From NCBI RefSeq assembly GCF_009727055.1, contig NC_052349.1, positions 32,259,997 through 32,323,996 on the forward strand: a DNA stretch of 64,000 nt. Reading direction: 5' to 3'. Position 1 is the stretch's first letter, and every line of letters starts with the position of its first letter. Both the position numbers and the translations under genes were made by a program. Positions 34,218 to 47,200 of this stretch are shown piece by piece. A model generated the notes under the pieces. That model was given only the letters and a program-made list of their open reading frames with translations. It was not told where the DNA came from and did no database searches. This stretch comes from Benincasa hispida (lineage: Eukaryota > Streptophyta > Magnoliopsida > Cucurbitales > Cucurbitaceae).

Positions 34218-36258
34218 TGTTGGGTTTTATGTCCTAAAACTTGTGGTTTGTAAACAATAACTTATTCTGAAATTCAATAAAGTTATTATTGAAGTTTGAT
34301 TCAATAAAGTTGTTATTAAATATATGAATTGCTTATTTCATTTCAGAAATAAATTCAATAAACTAAAAGATCCATGGCTATTACATGAGTACTTGAACTT
34401 TATGTGGAGACATAAGAGTGAATCAGGTTCGAGTAAATAGTCAAAATGATCTATACTATACGAATAAGGTCGGGTGCCTTATTCTGGTAACACTATCGGA
34501 TATGGCCCACTCTATAGTTGTTATAAGGAGTTGTAAAGTGCTACAAACAAAGTGATCCTTATTCGTTCATGTGGTGACATGAGGAGTGGGGGTGTCTTGT
34601 GCAATGAGTTTGCACAAGATCGGACAAAAAAATAAGTCACTCTTACTTTATAACGTTGTTTACTACTTAAGACTGACTATTTCATAACGATGATCTAGGT
34701 AACTTAACCGTAATCCTAAGTTAACTATGAACTTCTGTTTATTCGGGATTATCCTTAGATTTATATAGGTAAGGGTTGGCTCAACAGCGACGACTCAATA
34801 AGCCTCCCATTCCAAGGGTAAGATCGGGTAGATAACTGGGGACATAGGGTGCAAGATGGAACTCGTTCCTACCCGCTTTCAGGGATAGTAGAAAGGTTGT
34901 TCCCTTAAGTGCTGATTTTGAGCTTTGAACAAGGGGCCCCACCCTCTTATTGGCTTGAGAGGGATTCTGTTTGTTGATTGGATCACAAACAAATTGTTCA
35001 TTAGAGGATCAGTGGAACTTAAGAAACAAAAGGTAATCTCCAGGATAAAACAGTCATTTGACCCAGTCGTTATTACGAACAACCTGTGAAGGGTTATCTT
35101 ACTATTCATGGTTATATCGAGTGGACACAATATATCTACAGTGAGAGAAGTGCAACTACTGGGCTTTAATGAAGTGACCTGGTAGTTAACGAATGGAGGT
35201 TAATTCGGTTAAGGAGTTTAGCCAATTAATCCGGATCGTTGGAGCCCATGATCGGTAGATCCATTAGGTCCCCCTACTAGCTCACAAACGAAATATGTCT
35301 TAGAATAGTGTGATAAGTTAATTTGAATCATTCAAATTCGAATTAAGGGAATTAGTAATTATATGTGATATAATTACACGTTTAATTTTGGAATTAAACG
35401 AAATTGGAGAATTAATTAATATTTGAATATGATTTAAATATTAATTTCATAAATAGGGATTCATGGTAGTGGAATTGGTGATAAATTAATTTAATATTGG
35501 ATATTAAATTAATTAAAATTAATTAAATTGTTTAATTAATTATTAATTTTATTAGAAAAATTAATTATTAAATTANTATTGGATATTAAATTAATTAAAA
35601 TTAATTAAATTGTTTAATTAATTATTAATTTTATTAGAAAAATTAATTATTAAATTAATTTTTGTAAAGTTAATAAAATTTCAGTTTTAATTATAGAATT
35701 AAAAACTGAAATTTAATTTTAGTTTTGAAAATAGTTTTCAAATTAAAAAAAAATGAAAATTGGAGGAATTGAAAATTGGGATTTTCCCACTTTTCAAGCA
35801 CAGTCCTTAGTCACACTTCCACTCCCAAATTACAGCTCAAATTGAAGTAGGAGCTGTAATTACTTCATGTAATTAGCTTGCACGAAAGTCATGCAATAAA
35901 GCACTCAGTTTTCTAGTGGAAAATTCCATGAAAACATTGAGAATTTGCTGAGATTTGAAGCTAGAAGAAGAGTTCTTCAAGTGTGAAAACCAATCACCTT
36001 CTCCTTCTGATTTCCCAAAATTTAAGCTTGAGTCCCACAACTCAATCTAAGGCTCCTAAAGGATAGTTGTGAAGCTCTAGTAGTGGTCCACAGCAAGAAT
36101 TAGAGAAGATTGCAGCTGAATTTCGAGTTTGAAGAGGATATTCAAAAGTATGTAATGAAACCCTACCATATGAACATGCTTAATTTTATGCCAAAATTGA
36201 GAAGTTATAATGCTTAATGATCATATTTTCTTCCGTTGTGTGTTTCTAAAAACTAACA
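34218..36258 (+). repeat. LTR family A, 3' LTR of plus-strand Copia element
   Basis: It begins TGTTGGGTTTTATGTCC right after a polypurine tract and ends near AAAACTAACA. Full-length relatives are the solo LTRs at 45406-47341 and 53123-55111. Shared phrases include GCCTTATTCTGGTAACACTA and TCACTCTTACTTTATAACG. Length about 2.04 kb, including an exact 82-bp duplication at 35495-35658 that may be an assembly artefact. Confidence 0.85.
35495..35658. repeat. Exact 82-bp tandem duplication around an N
   Basis: The units 35495-35576 and 35577-35658 are identical apart from the single N at 35576, which is the last base of the first copy. Other LTRs of the family have one copy of this AT-rich stretch. 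Confidence 0.88.
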
Positions 36259-36889
36259 TTAAATTCAATCGTGAAGTCGATTTTCTTTTAAATTTTCAAT
36301 TGAAGAAGAAGAAGCTAAATCGATTGTGAAGAATATTATCAGAAGTCGATTCTTTTTTGAATTCTCGATTGTGAATTCGATTTTCTTTTGAATTTTACAA
36401 ATGATAAACAATGATAGAACTGTTCCTGCTTTTGAATTTCGATCGTGAGATCAACTCTCTTTTGAATTCTCAACTAAAGAAGAAGAAAAAGCTAAAAACT
36501 AAACAATTGAAGAAGAAGAAGGTATCGATCAAGAGAAAAATCTTTGGAGGAATGTTGATCGCCGATAATCTCAATTTTCCAAGCCAATAATCTCTTGGGA
36601 TTGATTTTTCTGTGAAGATAATCGATCAATTTTTGCTGTGTGAAGAACATTGATAGCAAAATCTCGGAAAATAAGAAGACAAAAATCGAATCGAAGAAAA
36701 TGGATTTTTCAAATTTAAACAGTTGTTGCAAAATCGAGAAGAAGAAGTAGTCGACGGTCAAAAAATAAGCACGCAAGTTCAGATGAAAAGGGTAGTTTGG
36801 GCATTTTTGAATGGGTCATTTCTTCAAATTTACCCTATTATCAAAGTATTAATTAATTTATTAATTATCCTTATCACATCTTTAATTTT
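36259..36889. other. Degenerate short tandem repeats, no gene
   Basis: From about 36265 to 36500 a unit around GAAGTCGATTTTCTTTT...CAATTGAAGAAGAAGAAG is repeated about four times with much drift. The rest to 36889 is GA/AT-rich. No gene is supported; a Phe-rich minus-strand frame at 36776-36492 is a composition effect. Confidence 0.55.
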
Positions 36890-37185
36890 ATAACGACCTC
36901 AAAACAAAGTTTTCAAGTTTCTGTGAAAATGAATGTAATAAAGAAATTTAGAGCTAAAGAAATAAGAAAAAAATCATAAAATTTTGACGTATCAAAGTTT
37001 TCATATGTTAAAATTAAATATAATTAGATAAAAAAAAATTAATTAATAATTAATATATATTATAACTTTTCACATCCCATGCATTCACATCTTCATAGAT
37101 CTATTAAAATCACATTAATTTATCTCATACCACATTCTTAATGAATTTTAAGTTACATTTTGTTGTTTTTAATGTAAATTAAATA

Positions 37186-37235
37186 TATATATCTATATCT
37201 ATAGATATAGATATCTATATCTATATATATATATT
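37186..37235. repeat. TA/TATATC microsatellite
   Basis: About 50 bp made of TATATATCTATATCTATAG and its mirror, forming a self-complementary stretch. Confidence 0.85.
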
Positions 37236-37679
37236 TCTACTCATCTTTTTTTCTTTTTGGAAAAAAATTATTTCGAAAGTTATTTTCTACTTCTAACTAT
37301 TAGATCTTATAATTACTTTGTTTGGGTATTAAAGATTCTATAGATTATTATGCTAACTTTTTGTTATATTAGAACTTTTCAAACCCAATAAATTTATAAA
37401 TTCATTCAATCTTCATAGATTTATTAAAGTCGCATTAATTTATCTCATACCACATTCTTAATGAATTTTAGGTTACATTTGGTTGTTTTTAATGTAAATT
37501 AAAAAATATATATAGTGTTACTCATCTTTTCTTTTTTTCTTTGGCAAACAAATTATTTAGAATGATTTCAACCATTAAATTTTATAATTACTTTGTTTGG
37601 TTATTAAAACTTCTATAGATTATTATGCTAATTTTTTCTTGTTATATAATAGAACTTTTCAAATCCAATATAATTAATT

Positions 37680-37962
37680 TGGTACCTGTTTAGTAATCAT
37701 TTTATTTTTATTTTATTTTTTATTTTTAAAAATTAATTCTATTTCATCCTCATTTTTACATTGATTTGTATTTTTCTTAAGTACAATAAATTCTTAACCA
37801 TTTTAAAAAATAATAATAATAAAAAGCTACTTTTTTTAGTTCAAATTTTGGTTTATTTTTTAAACCATTGGTAAAAAGTAAATACCAAAAAAATGGAGGT
37901 GAAATTAGTATTTATAGACTTAATTTTTTTTTTTTAAAAAAAAAACCAAACTAAGCTTTAAT
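37680..37962. mobile_element. Second copy of the GTTTRRTAATCATTTT MITE-like family
   Basis: The left end GTTTAGTAATCATTTTA equals that of the copy at 5221. The interior shares the TCATTTTTACATTGATTT-like region, AAGCTACTTTTTTTAG and TATAGACTTAATTTTTTT. The right end is degenerate. Confidence 0.6.
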
Positions 37963-39236
37963 AATTTGATTTCATATTATACTTAAAGTTAATTCTTATA
38001 ATTTAAAAAAATCATTTAAATTTTGTGTGAATGAAGGAATAAAACTTTTCGTGTTCCATCATTTTCGTTCTTAATTACAACTTTTTAATTTTTAATATAT
38101 TATTGATAATTAATTAATTAATTTACTAATTATATTTTATTAAAATTTTCTTTGGGAATAAGGTTACAAGATTTTTTAAATTTATCCTATCATCAAAGTT
38201 TTAATTCGTTTATTAGTTATCTTTCTCACTTGCTTTAATTTTATAATTAAACTTAAAACAAAGTTTTCGAATTTTTTTATGAAAAATGAATGTAATGAAA
38301 TGTCAAAAAGATTTTAAAAACTTTTGGCATACGAAAGTTTTCCTAGGTTAAAATTAAATATAATTAGATAATTAATTAATTAATAATTAATTTATTATAA
38401 CTTTTCATATTCCATTCCTTCGATCTTTATAGGTTTATTAAAATCAAATTAGTTTATCTCATACCACATTTTAATGAATTTTATGTTACATTTTATTGTT
38501 TTTAATGTAAATTAGAAAAACATATAGTTCTCATCTCATCGTCCTTTTTAAAAAAATATTTGAAATGATTTTTAGATTTATTTTTCACTTCCGAACCATT
38601 ATTTCTATTTACTTTGTTTATGAAAAATTCTATAGATTCTTATTCTAACTTTTTTTGGTTATATAATTGAACTTTTCAAACTCAGTAAAATTAATATAAT
38701 AATTTGATTTCATATTATACTTAAAAGTTCATTCTTATAATTAACAATATTTCTACAAATTACTTGTTAATGAAGTAATAAAACTTTTTGTGTTTCTATC
38801 ACACTTTAAAATTTCTATCGAAATCTCGAAATTTTAAGATTTCGAAGGGCTCGAAATTTTGATTGGGACAAATTTTATTTTTCTCATGTTGAATGAGAAA
38901 TTTTGGACCAATCACAAATTGTCAAGTCATTTACCAAATTAATGGCGAAATTAAAAATAATTGAATTTGAGATTAATTAAAAGTTGACATGTGTCCCAAA
39001 TTAAAATTGAAAACATAAATTGGCTAATCCCAATGATCCACGTGTTTTCATCTTGATCATGAGATTAAATTAATTATTTTGGCCCAATTAAATATTAATA
39101 TTTAAGCTAAATTCCAATTGAGCCCAAAAATAGGTTTGGTCCAAAGGCCAATTAAGGCCCAAAGCCAATAGTTGGGCCCTAGGGGTCAGGTCCATGGGCC
39201 AACCAAGCCCAAGGTCACAAAAGCACCTGAGAATTT

Positions 39237-39244
39237 TATAAATA
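39237..39244 (+). promoter_or_regulatory. TATA box of LTR-like fragment
   Basis: TATAAATA, in the context of a presumed LTR promoter. The next about 60 bases contain a CTTCATTTG-type leader. Activity is unknown. Confidence 0.5.
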
Positions 39245-39390
39245 GACGAGTTCTCTTCATTTGTGGAGGTCAGAAATTTTAGACTCCACAACGCCTAGAG
39301 AGAATAAGATTCTTCCAAGACTTCAATTTCAAGAACATCATATGCTCCTCTTTCCCAAGTCAAGTGTACACATTCAATTGAGAGAGAATC

Positions 39391-39430
39391 AGACGATCAA
39401 GTATTAAAGAAGACGATCAAGTATTAAAGA
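39391..39430. repeat. 20-bp perfect tandem duplication
   Basis: AGACGATCAAGTATTAAAGA occurs twice in a row. Confidence 0.9.
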
Positions 39431-39735
39431 TCGAACCATATCTGTATCAAATTTACATCAACACAAGTTCAACTCCACCAAATACGTTTTTCTGAAAATC
39501 TTGTAGAAACATCTCCAATTTCGACAGAATTTCGAGATTTCTTGAAATTTCTCGAATTTTGGAAATCTCAAGAATATTCCGATTCCCCCCATTCCGACGA
39601 AATTTTGAGATTTCGAGAAAATTTTGAGAAATTTTGACATTTCAAGGAAATTTTGATTTTGTAAGCAACTACGTTAAATTTTGTGGTCCTAACCACACAA
39701 TTCTATAGTTTCACACATCAATGTCATTTTCGATA

Positions 39736-40389
39736 AAGGATTAAGCCTTTTTATGTGCTACTTTTTCTAATTTCCAATTTTTCTCAATTTTTAGCTTTCT
39801 GTTCGATCCAAACTTTCACTTTTAAAGAAATTGAATTTGAAAAAACCACAAAAAAAAAAAAAAAAAATCATATGTATTTATTTTTAACCTCATTCAATCT
39901 TTTTTCATTAAATTTTACATAATTTCACCTCAAAATTAAATTGATGTGAGTTCTTTTTCTTTTACTATCCAGAACTTTCATTTTTTTTACATCATTTTAC
40001 CTCAAAATATTTATAAAATTTATATTATTTTGTAATTATTTTTACATTTCCTTTTTAAAATTTTGCTCTCCTGTTAACATTTACCCATACATTTACAAAA
40101 GACATCTAAATGTTGTCTTATTCTATAGAAATTGCGATTAAAAATGATCAATTATAGTCTAATTAAGCCACAATGAAAGTTTCATTAACTAATTATAACA
40201 ATTTCTATAAAATTTTCCAAAATTTTCATTGATATTTTCATAAAATCAAGACTTCAATATTTCCATCGACATCGACATTTTGAACATTGGTTCTATCATT
40301 TTAGTGCTTAATTACGACAATTTTTATTTTTTAATCTATTGTTGATAATTAATCAATTTACTAATTATAATTTATTAAAATTTTCTTGG
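39736..40389. other. AT-rich spacer, no gene seen
   Basis: A/T-rich sequence with an A run at about 39848. Nothing coding or structured is recognised. Confidence 0.6.
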
Positions 40390-40640
40390 ATTGTTTTCGA
40401 ATAAAGTAAAACGAGTCAACTTATTTACAAATATAGCAAAATGTCACTGTATATGGTGATAGATCCCGATAGATTGAGTGATAGAAGTCTATCACGGGTT
40501 ATCGCTCAATGATAGAAGTCTATCACTATTTACCACGGTTTATCACTAATAGATAGTAAAATTTTGATATATTTGAAAATATTTTTAATAATTTTATCAT
40601 TTAAATAATTACTAAATTTTCTTTCGACATAAAGTTATAT
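40390..40640. mobile_element. Dispersed repeat with inner GATAGAC inverted-repeat module
   Basis: The inner part 40428-40575 has ends CAAATATAGCAAAA and, on the other strand, CAAATATATCAAAA. Between them GATAGAAGTCTATCAC-type palindromes occur. The outer flanks (AATAAAGTAAAACGAG on the left, TTTAAATAATTACTAAA on the right) are also found at 43812-43905, where the inner module is absent. Confidence 0.68.
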
Positions 40641-41739
40641 GATGTTTTATTCAAAACAAAAGGAAGATAAGCATGTAAGAGAATGACTTATTGTTTTTTT
40701 TAAAAATAATAATACACTAATTATAAAAGAACAATTAAAAAAAACAACCAATAAAATTCAAGACCCTAACAACTATACACATTCTTCAAAATAGATTACC
40801 ATTGAGTTTTTATTTATTTATTTTTTTTTTAACAAATATTTAAACATAACACTTTGAATATGAAAGACCTAGAAAAAGAGAGAGAAAAAACCTTAGCTAG
40901 ATAATTGTTTCCTAATAACAATAGGTAGACAAACACTCTTGTTCAAATCTATCAAAGTTGAGGTGCATTTTTTGCAACTTGAATCTACCAACATTATGAG
41001 ATGCTTTGAAGATTGAAGAGAGTTGAAAAATAATGCATAGATAGAACAAAAAAAGAAATATTGAAACTTTAGGCATTGGTGGAGAATGATAATTAAAAAA
41101 ATTCATTTTTATAGTAGTAGAAGTTAAGAGTTACAAAAGATATTGAATTCTAAAACGATTAAATCTGTAACTTTGAATTAAATTAAAGAAAAAAATAAAG
41201 TAGGAAAAACTTTTTACAATCCAACGTTTGAGTTTCTGTTACACTTATCATTTATATACTATTTATGATAAATCTTTAATTGCATCTCTGGTAAATAAGT
41301 AAATTAAGGAAGGGACAAAAATGTTCAAATTTTTTTTCGAGATTCTCACTTTTGAACACATTATACAGAATATATTATGGATATAAATATAGATAAAAAC
41401 ATTTTTTTTCTATATTTGAAAATATTTTTTTCATTTTTAGCCATTTAAAACAATTTCCTTATTCTTTTTAAAAAAAGTTTCAAATCTATTAGATAGTCTG
41501 ATTACATAATTATAATATTTTTTTCAAAAAATATTAATTTATATTCTTGAAGGGGATTAAATCAATTTAAACCCCAAACTATTAATAGTATCAATTTGAA
41601 CCCTGAACTTTGGGATTGTATCAGAAGCGATTGAGTCCCAAACCAGAGTGTTCGAACGTCATACGATCCATTTTGAATTTGGAGTCAAACAGAAAATATA
41701 GAGAGAAAAAATAATTTTTTACATGATAAACATAGAGGA
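40641..41739. other. AT-rich spacer, no gene seen
   Basis: No gene is supported. A minus-strand frame of 64 codons at 41106-40912 shows no domain. Around 41560-41640 there are phrases such as CAATTTGAACCCTGAAC that recur in altered form near 43600-43720, which points to an old dispersed repeat. Confidence 0.55.
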
Positions 41740-43559
41740 AAAATTCACAGCATCCTAAAGAGGAGGAAAAATGAGCTGATTCTACTTACCAGGGTAGAAT
41801 ACGCAGTCTTCATGAATCCTCTCGATCTCACGAATGGTGACGATCCTTCCCCGGTATCTTCAAGAAAATGCAGCAACGGAGATAGGCACCACACGTTGAG
41901 ATTTTTGGGCTTCGGCGATTTTAATTTTTTGGGAAAGGGAAGTTTTTTTTAAGAGAAATCACACAGAGAGCTGAGAAGAGGAAGATGAACTTTTTATAAA
42001 AACGTGAACCAAATTCACGTATGGAAAGGTGGGGTTGAGAGATTAATAGGAAAAAATAACTTCCTCCCGAATTATTTAACATTTAAATAAAATAAATAAA
42101 TAATATAATAAACAACTTTATTATATATTAATAAAAACTATATGTTATATCACATCTAACATATAACCTATAATTTATATTATATCACATATAATATAAT
42201 ATAACTTATAGTTTATTAATCTCTCATAAAACTTTATAGAATTAAAATGAATCATATTCACATTAATTTTAACCTATAAATTTTATATGAATCAATTTAT
42301 ATAACTAATATTTAAATCATATTCAAATATTTATATCTCTCATTAGAACTTATAATGTATCATATACATTATATTAATTATATCTTATATATTAGTTTCC
42401 TCTACTTAATTTTAAATAATTCAAATTAATTCTATGATGTATCATATACATTCTATTAATTATATCTCATATAATTAATTAATTTCCTTAATTAATTTGA
42501 ACAATTCAAATTAATCCAAAATTAATTTGATTCTCATTAATCCTAATTGAGCCAACGAGTGACCTTATGAACCTATAGATTGAAGCTCCAATGGTACTTG
42601 ATTAATTAATTAAACTCTTTAATTAAATTAATCAACATCCATTAATTATGGTTCACTCCACTAAAGACCAACAGCTGCACTCTTCGCACTACGAATATAT
42701 TTATGTGTCCATTGGATATAACCAATCAACAATATCCTTCACAAACTGCTCATCAGTATATATGGGCCAAAATTACCATTTTCCCCTATAATTACATTTA
42801 GTTCATTAAGTACCACTGATCCATCTAATGAACAATAAGTTATAGTCCAACTAGAACTGAACCTCTATTTAATCATAAGAGGGTGTGCGCACCACATTGT
42901 TCAAGCTCTAAAATCAACACTTAAATGAGCAATTTATCTACTTACCATAACAATAGAGAAGGTGTAAATTCATTCTTGTGTAGTTGTATTCCCAGCTCTC
43001 CAATTAAACGAATCCCCAACATGATAGGCATATTAAGTCAGCGAAACTAACCACTTTCATCCATGCAAATCAAAGGACCGCCCTTATAGACAAGAAATCA
43101 TAACTCACTCAGGATTCATGCCAAGTCACATATGGTCATCCTGGTGAAATGTAAGTCTCTTCTAGCAATGGTATTATAAAGAGAGACTATTCATTTTGTA
43201 GTACGATCTTATACAAACTCTTTGAATAGGAAACCCCACTCGTATATCTTCACATAAATGATCAGGATCAGATCATTTATAACACTTTACAATACTTGTA
43301 ACAACTATAAAGCGGGTCGTATCCATAGTGTCACCAAAATAAGATATCCAACCTTATCCATCTACTCTAGATCGTTCAAGTTATCATTTAAACATGATCC
43401 ACCTGTAAGTCTCTACATACATGTCTAAATTACATAAAACAACCTAGGATATTAGTTTATTGGATCGAGTAATTGTACATAAAATAACAATCATTTATTG
43501 ATAACAACTTGTTTACAAAGTACAAGAACAAAGAGAGATTTAGAAGACCAATCACAACA
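41740..43559 (-). repeat. LTR family B, second copy
   Basis: On the minus strand it begins TGTTGTGATTGG at 43559 and shares the whole middle part with the LTR at 21478-23135 (for example CTTATGAACCTATAG, CCACTAAAGACCAACAG and AAGTACCACTGATCC on the plus strand). The lower end, near 41740, is not sharply visible. No internal retrotransposon sequence adjoins, so it may be a solo LTR. Confidence 0.65.
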
Positions 43560-44224
43560 GTATCAACTTAAATCATAAACTAGTAATTATATCCATTAAA
43601 ACCTTAAGCTTTCATAAATATTTAATTTAAATCATGAACTTTCATAAGCGTGTAAATTACTATGATTATTAGTTTAAGGTTTAAATTAATACAACTTCCA
43701 AATTTTAAAGGTACAAATTGATACTTGCCTTAACTTTTTTTTTTTTTTTTTTTTAAAAAAAAATTATCATTAATAAAAGAAATTATTAAAATTTAGGACT
43801 ATTTTCAAATAAAGAAAAATGAGCAAACTTTTTTACAAATATAGTAAAATGTCACTAAAAAATATTTTGAGTAGTTTTAACATTTAAAATAATTACCTAA
43901 AATCTAGGGACAAACATATATTTTCAAGAGAATTTGTCAAAAATGGAAAAATAAGAAAACTATCTACATCATATAGAAAAAAAAATCAATGGAAACAAAA
44001 AAAAAAAGGTTAATGGAAACAACTTCAGTTTTTAAGAAAATTCCAAAACTACCCCTCCACATTTCAATTTTTTTTGCACATATCGCCGATTCACCGATTT
44101 TTTTGACAACTTCAACCACAATTGCAGTCACACCTTCAACTTCGGCTTCAACGACAATTTCAACTTTGGTTTCAATTTAGTATTCCCGATTCAATTCAAC
44201 TGATCGCTGATTTCAATTCATTTT
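43560..44224. other. Spacer with a GATAGAC-less repeat copy
   Basis: Contains the element copy at 43812-43905 that lacks the GATAGAC module, long T and A runs at 43738-43760, and simple CAACTTC-rich sequence at 44100-44200. No gene is supported. Confidence 0.5.
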
Positions 44225-47200
44225 CTTCTTCTTGTTCACACCACTAGGTTTCCATTCTTCTTCGTGGATTCCATCGATCACAGGTACACTTCTTCCACTT
44301 AATTTGAGTTCAAAGCATGCTAAAAAATAGTTTCAATAGAAAAAGGGTTTCGTTTGTGTATACCTTTGTAGATTTCTTCTTGATTCTTGTTGAACTCCAG
44401 GAATTGATCTTCAAATCCTTAGTAGACCACCAAGATGAGCTTCTCTACCATTCTCTTCCTTAGAGTTGAGTGGTGGAACTCTCAATTGAGCTTAATTGAA
44501 ATAGAGAAGAAGAGAGTTTGAGGGAGTTTCATAATTTTATGTGAAAATCAACTTGCATAGGAGTCAATCTCTTAAAATTGAGTATTTTATCATGTAAATA
44601 CATGCGAGCACAACTTGGTTCAACCAATTGACAATCAGCACCAAGAAAGTGGGATATGTGTAACATTTTGGATTAATCCATTAAAACAACTTAAAACTTG
44701 GATTTTCCCACTAACCAGTTCAAATTTAATTTAATTAACTTAACCAAATTAAACTAAAATCACTTTTCTAAAAAATAAATTTTCTAAATTTGAATTTTGA
44801 TTTAATTTAAATAATTAATTAAATAAATTTAATTAATTGATTAATTAATACTCTAATATTAAATATTAAATTAATGAAACACCTAATTCAAACATGAATC
44901 TTATTCATGTGACAAATATTTAAATCAATATTTGAATATCCTGAATTCTCCAATTTCGTTTAATTTCAATAAAATTAAACGTTTAATTATATCGAATATA
45001 AATATCCAAACTCTAAATTGATTTTGAACTTTTCAAATTCAAACTCCAATTTCGAATTTGAACGCTTTAAATTTGCACAATATTCTAATTTAAGGTTTAA
45101 TCTTTTACGAGCTAGTAGACGGTTCTTATGGACCTATAGATCATGAGCTCTAACGATTTGAGATTAATAAGTTAAACTCTTTAACTAGAGTTAATCAATA
45201 TTCGTTAACCACCGAGACATACCACTATAGCTCGATGATTGCACTATCTTCATTGTAGATATATTTATGTCCACTTGATTTTACCATGATCAGTAAGTTG
45301 ATCCTTCACAGGTCGTTTGTATTTACAGTTAGGTTCAAATTACCGTCTTACTCCTGTCAATATATCTTACTCCTTAAGCTCCTATTGATCCTCTATTGAA
45401 TAATTTGTTGGGTTTTATGTCCTAAAACTCGTGGTTTGTAAACATTAAACTAATTCTGAAAATTCAATAAGTTGTTATTGAATATATGAATTGCTTATTT
45501 CGTTTTAGAAATAAATCCAATAAACTAAAAGATCCATGACTATTACATGAGTACTTGAACTTTATATGGAGACATAAAAATGGATCATGTTTGAGTAAAT
45601 AGTTAAAATGGCCTATAGTATATGAATAATATTGGTCGCCTTATTCTGATAACACTATTGGATGCGACCCACTTTGTAGGTGTTACAAAGAGTTATAAAG
45701 TGCTACAAACGAAGTGATCATAATTCGTACATGTGATGACATGAGAAGTGAGGGATTCTGTGCAATGAGTTTGTACATGATTGGACCACGAAATAAGTCA
45801 CTCTTACTTTATAACGTTGTTTACTGTTTAAGACTGACTATTTCAAAGCAATGACTTAGGTAACTTGACCTTAATCCTGAGTTAACTATGAACTCCTATT
45901 TATTTGGGATTATTCTTAGATTTGCATAGGTGATGGTTGACTCAACAGCGCTGGCTCAATAAGCCACCCATTTTAAGGGTAAGACCGGTTAGATAGCTGG
46001 GCACATATGGTGCAAGATGGAATTCACTCCTACCCACTTTAAGGGATAGTAGAGAGGTTGATCCCTTAAGTACTGACTCCGAATTTTGAATAAGGGGCCT
46101 CACCCTCTCATTGGCCCAAAAAGAACTCGGTTTGATGATCGAATCACAAACCAAATTGTTCATTAGAGGATCAATGGGACTTAAGGAACAAGAGGTAATC
46201 TCAAGGGTAAAACAGTCTTTTGACCTAGTCGTTATTATGAACAAGTTGTGAAGAGTTAACTTACTAATCATGGTTATATTGAGTGGACACAATATATCTA
46301 TAGTGAGGGGAGTGCAACTCTGGGCGTTAGTGGAGTGACCTAGTAGTTAACGAATGAGAGTTAATTCGGTGTAAATAGTTTAACCAATTAATCTCGGATC
46401 GTTGGAGCCCATGATCTGTAGGTCCACGAGGTCCCTCTACTCGCTCACAAATGGATTAGTCTTAGAGTAACGTAATAAGTTGATTTGAAATATTCAAATT
46501 AGAATTAAGGAAATTAGTAATTATATGTGATATAATTACACATTTAAATTTTGGAATTAAACAAAATTGGAGAACTGATATTTAAATATGATTTAAATAT
46601 TAAATTCATGAATAGGGATTCATGGTAATGGAATTGGTGACAAATTAATTTAAATATTTGATATTTAAATTANATTACTAATTATTAATTTTGTTATAAA
46701 AATTAATTTTGAATTAATTTTTATAAAATTAATATAATTTTAGTTTTAAATATAAATTAAAAACTGAAATTAAATATTCATTTGAAAAAGAATTTCAAAT
46801 TAAGAAAGAAAAGAAGAAAATTGGAAATGGAAAAGTTGTGACTTTCCCACTTCTTCTCCATTTAGCTTAGTCATTAATCCATTATACTTCAGCTCAATTA
46901 ATTCAAGCTAGAGTTATGATTCATGCAAGGCTATTAGTTGCATGAAAGTCATGCAATATAAGGCTGGATTTTTTAGTGGAAAAAGAGAGAATGCAATTGT
47001 TTCTAAAACTCTAAAATTCCGTGTGTTGAAGAAGAGTTCTTCAAGTTGCTGAAAACCAGTACAATTTCCTCCTAATTCCCTTCAATTCAAGCTTATTTTG
47101 AGTCTCACGACTCAATCTAAGGCACCAAGAGAATAGTAGGGAAGTCATTGTGGTGATTCACGAGCAGAAATCAAGAAGATTGCAGCTAAAGATCTTGAAT

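Larger units (their letters stand above)
37060..38700. repeat. Three direct copies of an AT-rich segment
   Basis: A segment containing TTTATCTCATACCACATT followed by TTAATGAATTTTA and TGTTTTTAATGTAAATTA occurs near 37120, 37440 and 38455. Copies 1 and 2 are 320 bp apart. Copy 3 is about 1010 bp further on, separated by the MITE-like insertion at 37680-37962. A TATATC microsatellite follows copy 1 (37186-37235). Confidence 0.8.
38800..39735 (+). repeat. LTR-like fragment with TATA box
   Basis: A TATAAATA box at 39237-39244 in GAATTTTATAAATAGACGAG is followed by a short leader, as in a retrotransposon LTR promoter. The segment before it is rich in GGCCCAA/TGGGCC motifs. After it, from 39520 to 39660, TTTCGAGA, GAAATTTC and AAATTTTGA words form a dense degenerate array that also appears at 38815-38860. 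No coding sequence and no clear ends are visible. Confidence 0.5.
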
